In this document: piece after piece, positions 55,348-64,000 of the stretch
Numbering within the stretch: the stretch's first letter is position 1
Layout: every line of letters begins with the position of its first letter
Assembly (NCBI RefSeq): GCF_004011695.2
Contig: NC_082408.1
Span: 1,783,501 to 1,847,500 of the forward strand
Length of the DNA stretch: 64,000 bases
Direction of reading: 5' to 3'
DNA from: Ascochyta rabiei
Taxonomy: Eukaryota; Ascomycota; Dothideomycetes; Pleosporales; Didymellaceae
Position numbers and translations under genes: made by a program
The notes under the pieces: generated by a model
Told to the model about the DNA's origin: nothing
The model's database searches: none
What the model saw: the letters and a program-made list of their open reading frames with translations, nothing else

Positions 55348-57184
55348 ATGGCGCAGCTGCCGCGACTGCGTGTGAGACAAGAGCGATTGAACGCGCCCGG
55401 CCGAGGACGCTTTGGCTATACACATAGCGATAGTCCGGACATCACAGCATCACAGCACTGCAGCACCGCAGCACCGCAGCACCGCAGCCTCTTGTTCTGT
55501 CGCCTGTCGCCTGTCGCCCGTCGCCCGTCGCCCGTCGCCCAACGCCATTGTCGAATCCGGGCGTCCCTGCGGCCTGTCCGGACGACTGCATGCAGCGAGC
55601 ACGGCCCTTCTCGCCGACCCTTCTCCAACCTCGCCATCACACTCCCCGTCACCATTTCTTCCCGCAGCCCCCCACCTGCGACGGCGCCGCCTGCTGCCTC
55701 TGCGTCTGCCGCTGCCCTTGAGCTGGCCACCGCCACTGCCACTGCGCCTGCTACCGACCCCGCCACCACCACTCCCCCCCAACGCTGGTCGCTCTCCAAC
55801 CGCATCTTCAACCTCGGCCTGCGCGGCCTGTACCCTGCCACCACTGCCGCCACCGGCCCGCCTCGTCCCCCGGCCTCACGCCTGTGGAACCCCCAGAACC
55901 ACTCTCCGCGCCCTCGCCAGCAGCAGCGTCAGCAGCAGCGTCAGCACCAGCAGCACCAGCACCAGCACCAGCAGCCGCCGCCGCCGCACCACCTTCACCG
56001 CGACCACCTTCACCGCGACCACCTCCGCCGCCCACACCAGCCACCGCCCAAGTCTGCGCCCCGCGAGCCCAACGTCCCCGTCGAGCGGCCACGCTCCGAG
56101 CGCGACGAGTATCCGCTGCTGACGCTCCCGCAGCGCCGCCAGAGCCGCCACAGCCCTGTCTCGAGCTCGCTGCTTGTCGAGCGCTCCACCACTGGGGACG
56201 ACATCGTTGGAAGCGGGCGCACCAGCATCGGCCTGCCGCGTGACCAAGCGAGAGGCCGCTCGAGTCTGCAGCAAGACTGCCGTGGCTCGCGCTCGCCAAC
56301 CCCAGGGCCCTCCATGGCCGTCGCACCCTCCGTTGCGCCTACCAGCCCACCCCAGCATGCAGAGAACCACGACATAGAAGCTGGCACCCGCCCGCCGAAG
56401 CAGAGCCAGGCCGGTCGCGCAGGCCTGCCGGAGAGTGCGCGCACCAGTCTGAGTAGGAGTCGCAGCCAGCGCACCGACGGCAACGGCGACGGCGACGGCG
56501 ACGATGCTTCCGAGTTTCCATGGGGCCCCTCGCATCCCTGCTTTCCGCATCCAAACCCCCACGTGCCCCTCAACAGCGAGCTGTACGAGACGACGCGCAT
56601 CATCCGCATCAAGCGCGATTGGATGGTCAAGGGCGATCTGGCGCCGACCTTTGCGAATCTCTACCCAGAGATCCTCGATCCCCACGTCTCCGAAGACGAC
56701 TTCCGCGACCTGGTCAAGAAGATCAATGATTCGCTGCTCGCCGCCTTTGACCCGTTCACCTTCCGCGCCTGGCTTGACGCTGTCATGGGCGTGGCCACTT
56801 TTTGGCTGTGGGAAGACGTAGGCTTGTCGGCCGTAAAGGGGCAGCTGAAAGAGCTGGAGGGCTGGATAGATCGCTGGAACCGAGACGTGGGCGAGAAGGA
56901 GGCGGTCAAGATCATCCCATTGCGGCGGACGGGATATCTTACGGTAAGACCCTACCACACCACCCTCTGTGCATCTTGATGTGTGCTGACGATTCGTCTA
57001 GCTTGACATCCAGATCCCAGACCCGCATCTGGGCCCTGATAATGGCACTGTATCCAGGCCGGACACGAGCGAAGACGAGTTTGGACACGCCGTCCGCCAG
57101 AAGACCGAAGATTATGGACGCTACACCATCCCACCTACATTACAGATCAACTCCATACCGCCGGTCATCGAGAGCCAGTCGTAG
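55348..57184 (+). CDS. ERF4: Erf4/Golgin-A7 family protein (Ras palmitoylation subunit)
   Basis: Erf4 is the partner of the DHHC enzyme Erf2 in the ER-bound palmitoyltransferase that lipidates Ras (family knowledge). Exons are 55348-56943 and 57002-57184, giving up to 592 residues. The Golgin-A7/ERF4 domain is at about residues 415-560: ETTRIIRIKRDWMVKGDLAP, FANLYPEILDPHVSEDDF, DPFTFRAWLDAVMGVATFWL, and RTGYLT joined by splicing to LDIQIPDPHLG. Upstream is a long disordered region with Gln/His repeats and an RWSLSNRIFNLGLRGLYPA block that also looks conserved. The true start is uncertain: 55348 is the only early in-frame ATG, but the first 80 codons overlap simple-sequence DNA and may instead be leader, with a spliced upstream exon. 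Confidence 0.82.
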
Positions 57185-57564
57185 TACACACTGGACGAAT
57201 GGACGTCCGGAAGCCGCACGTCTGCACGCCCCTGACACGTTTACCTCGTTCGCGATACTTTTTTAGGGCCTGTCTCTCCAGGCTCCGCGTTTTTGCTTGT
57301 TCTGCATCTTGGTCACGCCTAGACTATACATCCGCCTCGCGGCTTAATGTTTCGTTCCTGTCCTTGTTCCTGTCGATTTTCCCTTCTCGTCGATACCCAG
57401 ACACCACATTGTGTCTAGCAAGCCAGCACTGTATGAAGTAGCTTAGCAAATGTCTAATTCAGATGACGAAAGATTTTGAAGCAGAGATATCAATCAACGT
57501 TTCTACCAAACCACGCCACGCTGTGCATTGAAATCATCTAGGATAGAACCGCGTCTCGCAATAA
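57185..57564. other. Convergent 3' intergenic region
   Basis: About 380 bp between the stops of ERF4 and the wax-synthase-like gene. It is T-rich toward the left and contains no supported gene. Confidence 0.5.
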
Positions 57565-59181
57565 TCAAAACGCAAGGCCACTCTGCCACCAGTGCTTCCC
57601 CGTATGCCATCTCACAATCTGTCCGCTCCAACACCACCACCCGTCCTGCCTCGTGGCGCCCAACCCCAAGCCTCTGAACAGCGACACGGGGACCGGCTCA
57701 AATAGCCATACACCGCCCAGAGCGAAGTCATCGCACAGCAGGTGCGCGGTGTAGTAGAACCACACGTGCACGTACGCAAACGTCCACGCGCGCATTGCCC
57801 ACCGTGGCATATGTTTCTGCACGCCTGTCTTCCTCAGCGCGCCTGAGACAACAACCTCGAGAAAGATGCCCACCGCTTGCAGCAGGAAGAAGGAGAAGGC
57901 ATTGGACAGCGGACGTGTAGGCCCAGCAGCCGTGTAAGTGCCACACGCATGCAGGATCCCAGACAGCCCAAACGCCGTCAGCAGCTGGACTGCTTTAGCG
58001 GGGACACCACCTCGATCGAGCCGCAGCGCCTCGCAGATGCGCAGCGCGGGCGCGGAAAACGCAAACCGGAACGTCTGGTGCCACCAGCTGCTCCACCACC
58101 CGGCGAGCCCTCTATCCAGCACCGCGCCAAACGCGCCCCATGTCTCCGGGTAGATCCACGGCTCTGCGCGCGCGCCAATGTACGATCCCAGCAGCCCTGA
58201 GAAGACGAGCGGCGCGAGCGCGAAGATGGTTTGCAGCGCGTACTTGATTAGCATCATGCTTAGCAGCATCCGGTATGCGTGCACCATCCAGTGCTGTGTG
58301 AGGAGTGAAAAGGGGAAGTACGCCGGTGGAGAGCGCGGTGTCACGCCCCAGAAGTACGGGTCGTGCATCATAGTAGTTTTCAGCGCGTCGAGCACCAAAC
58401 ACCCCATCACCAGCGTCTTTGCATTGGCGCGCAGCAGTGACCGTCGGTCTGGGTACGTCTTCACCTGCCCCGCGTGGATGCGTGAGGAGTGTTTCGGCTC
58501 GGAGCCAGAGTTGCGGCGGAGTTGCTCTTGTAGCCATTTTGGAGGCGGGGGCAGCGCAGAAGTTCGCCAGTTCCAGCCTGCGCCGCGGAAGTTGCAGAAC
58601 AAATCGCACACCCAGTCGACGCGCTCCACAAAGGAGGTTAATGGGTACGGCTGCCATGCGAATTCGCCGTGGCGGTCGCGAGGTCCTGCGTTTGATTCGG
58701 GCGGGATGTGGCCACTGGGGTCTCTTGGTTCTCTTGCAGCTCGCGCTTTCTCACTCTCCTTCTCTTTCTTGTTCGAGGCTGGGTCGCTGCCAAAGGCACC
58801 CTTGGTCCTCTCGATCCGTTGGAAGTCTGTCTGCGCATCGTTGCAGACCAGTATGGATGCAAGATAGACCACACTCCATGCTTGAACGAGCCCAAGACCC
58901 AGTGCTGGTGCTGCTCCCCTAGCTCGTTGATATCGGATGCTGTACGCTGCGAAAGCAAGCAAGATGCTCCAAACCAGAAACCGGCACTTCTCGAGCCATG
59001 GTCGGTTTCCATGTGGTATCAAGAGGTATACAATTACCAAGAATGCTCCATAGGCGCCGTAGGGATAGACGAAAGGGTCGAATGTACCAGATGCTATGGA
59101 TGCGTCGTATTGCTGGTTGTAGTGCTGTATCAGATCGTGGTGGGAGCGCGGCCAGGGATCCGCGCCTATCACATACTCCAT
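57565..59181 (-). CDS. Wax-synthase-like membrane O-acyltransferase
   Basis: The protein resembles fungal wax-synthase-domain acyltransferases, relatives of the MBOAT fold that acylate alcohols, sterols or secondary metabolites in the ER membrane. It is intronless with 538 residues from the ATG of MEYVIGADPW; the frame stays open 24 codons further up but without an ATG. About eight hydrophobic spans are visible. Signature segments include PPPPKWLQEQL, HDPYFWGVTPRSPPAYFP, WWSSWWHQTFRFAFSAPAL and SGILHACGTYTAAGPTRP, the last with the conserved His expected in the active site. C-terminal WTFAYVHVWFYYTAHLLCDDF fits the final helices. No biosynthetic cluster genes surround it, so the substrate cannot be guessed. 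Confidence 0.8.
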   Translation of the reverse strand: MEYVIGADPWPRSHHDLIQHYNQQYDASIASGTFDPFVYPYGAYGAFLVIVYLLIPHGNRPWLEKCRFLVWSILLAFAAYSIRYQRARGAAPALGLGLVQAWSVVYLASILVCNDAQTDFQRIERTKGAFGSDPASNKKEKESEKARAAREPRDPSGHIPPESNAGPRDRHGEFAWQPYPLTSFVERVDWVCDLFCNFRGAGWNWRTSALPPPPKWLQEQLRRNSGSEPKHSSRIHAGQVKTYPDRRSLLRANAKTLVMGCLVLDALKTTMMHDPYFWGVTPRSPPAYFPFSLLTQHWMVHAYRMLLSMMLIKYALQTIFALAPLVFSGLLGSYIGARAEPWIYPETWGAFGAVLDRGLAGWWSSWWHQTFRFAFSAPALRICEALRLDRGGVPAKAVQLLTAFGLSGILHACGTYTAAGPTRPLSNAFSFFLLQAVGIFLEVVVSGALRKTGVQKHMPRWAMRAWTFAYVHVWFYYTAHLLCDDFALGGVWLFEPVPVSLFRGLGLGATRQDGWWCWSGQIVRWHTGKHWWQSGLAF

Positions 59182-59490
59182 GTTAAGATCTAACGAAAAC
59201 GCAACATGCCTCCAAACGCAGGGCAAGATGAGAAGGAGAAGAGACCACCTCAAACAAAAATAAGCATGCAGTGGCGTCGACCATTCTTAAGATGGATGAC
59301 GCAGTCGTCGATGCGACTCGCTAAGCAGGGAAGCTAGTCCCAAACGGCGCGTGGCGGATGGAGAAACACCAGAGCGCTGTATCACGACGCTGCGGGCGAG
59401 CTGCGGACTGCCGACGACCGATCTTGCCATTCAACCTCACCCTAGTCTATCTCTTTAGCTGTGTAGAAGCACACACAGACTACCGCCGCG
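59182..59490. other. Divergent promoter (acyltransferase / RBG1)
   Basis: About 310 bp between two opposite start codons, with a pyrimidine-rich leader before RBG1 at about 59430-59490. No gene is supported. Confidence 0.5.
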
Positions 59491-60872
59491 ATGGTGAACA
59501 TTACAGAGAAGATCAAGGAGTATGTGACACTTCGAAGGTTTTTGGTGCCAAGCCCTGACACCCCGCTAGGATCGAGGAGGAGATGAAGAGGACGCAGAGT
59601 GAGTGTATGAATTGTGGTAGATACGCAGAAGCTAACGAGTTGTAGAGAACAAGGCCACGGGTATGAAATGTCCTACGGTTCGATGCGGAAATAGACAATG
59701 TTTGCCATCACGTGCTGACATCTCCACCCAGAATACCACCTTGGACTACTCAAAGGGTTCGTAAATAGATCTTTGTGTTTACAACAAACGACTAACAAGT
59801 CTCCAGAAAGCTTGCCCGTCTCCGCGCCCAACTCCTCGAGCCCGCTCCAGGTGCTGGCGGCGGCGGCGGAACAGGATTCGATGTGTCCAAATCTGGCGAC
59901 GCCCGTATAGCGCTCGTCGGGTTCCCGTCGGTCGGAAAGTCAACCTTCTTGTCGAGAGTCACCAAGACCAAGTCGGAAGCGGCATCGTACGCCTTCACCA
60001 CATTAACCGCCATCCCCGGTGTGCTCGAGTATGCGGGTGCTGAGATCCAGGTCCTCGATCTTCCTGGTATCATCGAGGGCGCCGCCGAGGGCAAGGGCCG
60101 CGGACGCCAGGTCATCAGCGCAGCTAAGACAAGCGACTTGATTCTGATGATCCTCGATGCCACCAAGAAGGCCGAGCAGAGAAGACTGCTCGAGGCTGAA
60201 CTCGAAGCAGTCGGCATCCGACTCAACCGCGAGCCACCGTAAGCACCCCACCATACCCCACGCACATGCACATGCACGACTCACCTCCGCAGCAACATCT
60301 ACCTGAAGCCGAAGAAAGCCGGCGGCATGAAGATCAACTTCCAAGTCCCGCCCAAAGGCGGGCTAGACGAGAAGCTCATCTACCAGATCCTCAAAGACTA
60401 CAAGATGCTCAACGCCGAAGTGCTGATCCGCGACGAGTACGCCACCGTCGACGACTTCATCGACACCATCATGATCGCGCACAGAAAGTACATCAAGTGT
60501 CTGTACGTGTACAACAAAATCGACTCGATTTCGCTGCCGCACCTGGACCAGCTGGCGCGCGAACCGCACACGGTCATCATGAGCTGCGAGCTGGATCTGG
60601 GCATCATGGATGTCGTCGATCGCTGCTGGGAGGAGCTGCAGCTCATGCGCATCTACACCAAGCGCAAGGGCTACGAGCCGGATTTCAGCGAGGCGCTGAT
60701 TGTGAGGCGCGGGAGCACGATTGAGGATGTTTGCGATCAGGTGCATAGGACGCTCAAGGAGACGTTCAAGTATGCCATGGTGTGGGGGGCTAGTGCGCGC
60801 CATGTGCCGCAGAGGGTCGGGTTGAGTCATGTCGTCGCTGATGAGGATGTGGTTAGTATTGTGGCGAGGTAG
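59491..60872 (+). CDS. RBG1: DRG-family ribosome-associated GTPase Rbg1
   Basis: Developmentally regulated GTP-binding (DRG) proteins associate with translating ribosomes and help stalled elongation, together with a Tma46/DFRP1-type partner. Six exons were deduced: 59491-59519, 59570-59598, 59646-59660, 59732-59756, 59807-60238 and 60293-60872, giving 369 residues, the normal family length. After the N-terminal helices ([36 protein letters not shown]) come the G1 loop GFPSVGKST at residues 71-79, the G3 motif [18 protein letters not shown], the G4 motif NKID at 251-254, and a C-terminal TGS domain ([34 protein letters not shown]). It resembles DRG1 more than DRG2 in the start. Two exons are unusually small, 15 and 25 nt. 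Confidence 0.94.
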
Positions 60873-61252
60873 AAGGAAAGTGTTCATGGTTCGCAGGATT
60901 GAGTGTGTCGTCTGATGTGTGGATGTCATGACGGTGATGCGAGTACGTTCCTCTCGGATTACAATGATTTGTACGACAAGACCCCATCTTTCCCCAAAAC
61001 GTCCAAATACTTCTTTGTGCCTATCGCGCATTACAAACAGCAGCCTGCTGCACTAAGCGCCGACTCCTGATTACCCAACTTACAACTCCGTCGAACGGTA
61101 TAAATACAGAGTAGTTGTCGTGCCTGCTTGGACTCTTGCTGCCGCCTCAAAGCGGCTCGGCGTTTGCTTGCCGGCTGATGTGAATGTACACGATCCCTTC
61201 TATTTCTCCATCCAATCGTCTCAGTGTGCTAGATGCTCGTTGGTGTCCTCCT
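60873..61252. other. Convergent 3' intergenic region (RBG1 / ERG3)
   Basis: About 380 bp between the two stops, with no supported gene. Confidence 0.5.
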
Positions 61253-62361
61253 CTAGCGGACCTTCTTGGGCTCCACATCAGGCTCGTATTTGCGGTCGTC
61301 TTCGCCTTCGACTTCCTCCACCATCCGATCGACGGCCTTGGCCTGCTTCGCCCACTCGCTCTGGCACATCTTCAGCTCCTTCTGGAACAGCTCGTCGTTG
61401 GGCTTTCTGTAGCTGCCACCCATGCGGTCCCACAGCGTCGTGAACTGCCCGTAGTTGTAGTTGAAGTACAGGTGATGCATGGTGTGGCAGGCCGCGCCGT
61501 TGATGATGGGTGAGTTGTGCGCGTACTCTCCGTCGTGGATGAGGACTGTCCATATGTTCACGAAGATGAAGAGAGCGACGTAGGCGAACTTCTGGAGCGG
61601 GAAAATGAAGGGGAAGATGTGATAGGGCAGGCCCTGGGCGTAGCCGTCCAGGGGGTGGAAAGCGTGCGAGGCGAAGGGCGTGGGCATGATCCATTTGTGG
61701 TGGGGCTTGTGCAGCGTCTTGTAGATGCTCTTATGGTGCAGACCGCGGTGGATCCAGTAGATGCAGAAGTCGGTGAAGCAGACAAACAGCGGGAACTGCA
61801 GCCAGTTGTACCAGGCTCCAGGCCCCTCCTCTGTGGCGTCGTAGAGCTTCGAGTAGCCACGGACTTCAGCCAAGAACCACGGCGCGGTAAAGATGGCCAT
61901 GATGGGAAAGGCAATGTTGGCTTGTTTCATCTCAAGACGAATCTGGTTTTTGAGGTATCGTGGGTGGGCGAACGTCGCCTTGTCGAAGACGAAGAAATAG
62001 GAAGCGGACGCAAAGACATAGTAGACAAGGACACCGAACAGCCTGTGTTTTGTGTTGGGCGTGTGTGTAGTGCGGCTGGGGAAGTGACATACCATGTAAT
62101 CAGGTACAAGGTCAACAATTGTCTGCGCCAATCATCACGCGGCCATGCACTCCCGTATGCAGCTGGCGAGGGCTGGATTGAAAAGTACTTGGTCGCAGGT
62201 TCGTACTGCCATGTTGCCACCGGCAGGGCGAAGCTGGTGGGCTCCTCTTTCAGGCTCGAAAAGGTGGCATTGGCGGCGAGAAATGATGTTGCAGCGGGGA
62301 GCAGCTTGGCGTAGGCGTGGTCAAAGATGAAGGTGTCTGCGAGCTCGAGCACGATATCCAT
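61253..62361 (-). CDS. ERG3: Sterol C-5 desaturase Erg3
   Basis: Erg3 introduces the C5-C6 double bond in ergosterol synthesis in the ER membrane; its loss is a known route to azole tolerance because toxic diols are no longer formed. Exons are 62361-62093 and 62042-61253 (50-nt intron), giving 352 residues. The fatty-acid-hydroxylase superfamily histidine boxes are complete: HRGLHH at 188-193, HKPHH at 201-205 and HTMHH at 276-280, consistent with a di-iron centre. Hydrophobic spans flank them (LFGVLVYYVFASASYFFVF, YVALFIFVNIWTVLI). The start MDIVLELADTFIFDHAYAKLLP matches fungal Erg3 beginnings; an in-frame extension upstream looks like leader. A truncated MFS transporter gene lies upstream on the same strand. 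Confidence 0.95.
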
Positions 62362-63340
62362 GTTGGTTGTGGCCGCGGTAGTCAGGTACGAGGGCGATGT
62401 GATTCGTGGTGTTTTGACGAGGCGCAAGACCGGGCAAGGGCAGCAACGTCGCTGCGGGCTGAGATGCAACGACGGCGGATGCAGCAATTGGCGCCGAGGA
62501 ACAGCGGATTCGGAGGCAGATGAGGAGGCCACGCGCTCTCTTTCAAGTCGCTGGCCCCCATCGGCCGATAGCCATTGCGCAACCAACGCGCTGATGCCGT
62601 GTCCCTGGGACTCTGGGACTGGAGACGGGAGATTGGAGATTGGAGATCAACAGGGGTCCAGCCCAATCGCCGCCCTCCAGCCCAGCCCCGGGCACGCGGA
62701 AACGGTGCACCCGTTGGCCCGCCAGTGGGCCGACAGGGGAGCTGCCCGTCTTGAACCTCATCACTCGTGCCAGCCTCGCCCGGTCATCGCCTGTTCCGCA
62801 GACGTGCATCACTCCACAACATCAGCACTGACCCGCTTCATCCAGACTCCCTTCTGTCGCCCTCGGCCCGCTGGGCTGTTCTCACTCTTCCGCTCTTGCA
62901 TCCATGGAACTCGAGAAGTCTTGCAAGTCAGGGCTCGACTGTCCCCTGAGCACAGACATGGATGTGCTCAGATCCCTTCTGCACCATGCAACATTGTCTT
63001 GTAGAAGCATCAGACCCAACGTCGAGAGTATGCGTGATACCACGGTGGACGATGGAGTCTGCTTGCAGCTTGGATGGTTGTCGTTTGAGCCAAGTCACTG
63101 GATGGGAGGAGGTTTGTATTTTCAAGTGAGCCACTGCGGCAACTGGCTGTCGACTCAGCACAGCCCAGCACAGCACGGCTTGCACGTTGAAACGAGAGGC
63201 ATGCGAATGATCTCAATCATCTCAGAGTAGTGTAGAATTCGATAATCGCTCCTCCATACTGCTACCCGAGCATCTGCAATGAATATCATGGCTCCATGAA
63301 CTCCACCATGCAGCACGTCACCCCCAAGCAATCTACCACC
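62362..63340. other. Intergenic, ERG3 promoter and MFS 3' side
   Basis: About 980 bp without a supported gene. A short GGAGATTGGAGATTGGAGAT repeat is seen at 62626-62648. Frames of 60-225 codons here overlap each other on both strands, partly cross ERG3 and lack motifs. Confidence 0.45.
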
Positions 63341-64000
63341 CTACTTGGCGGCAAACCTCGACCTGGCCCTCAACCTCTCGCCATGGAAATACAACACATA
63401 CACACCCGCACTGCAACCCACCGTCAGCCCAGCCAGCAGCGTAACCCCCCTATCGACGCCCAAGTTGTGAAACATAGGCGTGCTGAAATGAATACTACCC
63501 GCAGCCAACGCACTCCTCAAGAAATCATTCCCTGCGAACAAACTAGCCGCGTACTGCGGATACGACAGCGGGAGGTAGAGAAACACGCACTGGATGATGA
63601 GGAAGATGCCGATGGTGGTGATACCGATACCGATACACGACACGACCCAATGAACATCCGCCCGGCTCGTCCACGCAAACACCAGCAGGCCGACCGGGAC
63701 GAAGAACGTGACGAACAGCGCAGGTCGCAGCCGGCGCTCTGGGGCGCCGAGGCCGTGCAGCACGATCGAAGGGTTGACGCGGCTGTAGATGTACCACCAG
63801 TACCAGGCCACGGACAGCGTGACGGCCACGGTCACGCTCAGGAACGTCAGCCCTGTCTCGCCTAGATTGAACCCGTACTGCAGCGTGTACACCAGCGGGA
63901 AGGCTTCGAAGAAGGAGTAGAAGATGCCGTATACGATGGCTGTGTACACGGCGGTGAAGGCGATGCTGGGGTCCAGCAGCATGAGTTCAAACGGCCGCCA
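63341..64000 (-). CDS. MFS transporter, C-terminal part (cut by window edge)
   Basis: The frame is open from base 64000 to a stop at 63341, giving the last 219 residues of a major-facilitator protein. Five or six hydrophobic helices are visible, including AFTAVYTAIVYGIFYSFFEAFPLVY, GLTFLSVTVAVTLSVAWYWW and SCIGIGITTIGIFLIIQCVFLYL. The segment RPFELMLLDPSIAF at the edge and the final pair of helices resemble the second half of fungal DHA1-type drug:proton antiporters. The gene starts outside the window; substrate and full family placement cannot be decided. It lies beside ERG3 on the same strand, 980 bp away. Confidence 0.8.
   Translation of the reverse strand, partial: WRPFELMLLDPSIAFTAVYTAIVYGIFYSFFEAFPLVYTLQYGFNLGETGLTFLSVTVAVTLSVAWYWWYIYSRVNPSIVLHGLGAPERRLRPALFVTFFVPVGLLVFAWTSRADVHWVVSCIGIGITTIGIFLIIQCVFLYLPLSYPQYAASLFAGNDFLRSALAAGSIHFSTPMFHNLGVDRGVTLLAGLTVGCSAGVYVLYFHGERLRARSRFAAK

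Noticed and set aside
55876..56958. A 360-codon minus-strand frame opposite ERF4
   Set aside because: It is the antisense of a GC-rich, repeat-containing exon; its composition mirrors the Erf4 codons and the plus strand has a clear family match.
57565..64000. A biosynthetic gene cluster around the wax-synthase-like gene and MFS transporter
   Set aside because: The intervening genes are Rbg1 and Erg3, both housekeeping, and no polyketide, peptide or terpene backbone enzyme is present in the window.
1..64000. tRNA, rRNA or CRISPR features
   Set aside because: No cloverleaf with a matching T-loop consensus, no rRNA-like sequence and no regularly spaced direct repeats were seen by eye; a tRNA missed by eye remains possible.

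Overview
This window is nuclear DNA of a filamentous ascomycete, most likely a Dothideomycete. The inference rests on many 45-95 nt GT-AG introns with CTAAC/CTGAC-like branch points, gene-dense spacing with genes on both strands, fungus-specific families (HET-domain protein, GAF hybrid histidine kinase, Erf4, sterol C-5 desaturase) and a transposon damaged in the way typical of repeat-induced point mutation (RIP). All exon boundaries were worked out by hand from splice signals, reading-frame phase and family conservation.

Layout: 1-14.3 kb holds a truncated RIX1 gene (60S ribosome assembly) divergent from YPP1 (plasma-membrane PI4-kinase complex), glyoxalase I, an orphan gene, a possibly broken caspase-clan-like gene, a HET-domain gene and alpha-actinin. 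14.8-25.5 kb holds a cation/proton antiporter, the PAK kinase Cla4, the E2 enzyme Cdc34, the tiny V-ATPase subunit f and an unknown protein with a Zn2Cys6-like cysteine pattern. 26.3-46.4 kb holds a hybrid histidine kinase, the 2399-residue THO2, 5-aminolevulinate synthase, an unknown protein with several SUMO-interaction-like motifs and glutathione synthetase. 48.3-64 kb holds a DUF4203-type seven-span membrane protein with a very long tail, a repeat-rich region with a transposon, an Erf4 homologue, a wax-synthase-like acyltransferase, the GTPase Rbg1, ERG3 and a truncated MFS transporter.

The genes are mostly single-copy housekeeping genes and do not form an obvious cluster. Loose themes are cell polarity and cytokinesis (Cla4, alpha-actinin, Cdc34), plasma-membrane lipid and Ras lipidation (Ypp1, Erf4, Erg3), and glutathione/methylglyoxal detoxification (Glo1, Gsh2, far apart). 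No secondary-metabolite backbone enzyme, tRNA, rRNA or CRISPR array was seen.

The clearest non-genic discovery is a complete 2129-bp Fot1/pogo-type DNA transposon at 52396-54524, with identical 40-bp terminal inverted repeats and TA target duplications. Its single transposase frame is full of stop codons that look like RIP transitions, and no net frameshift was found. It sits among several minisatellites. No previously undescribed multi-gene system could be supported; the best candidates for novelty are the orphan proteins listed in the findings.
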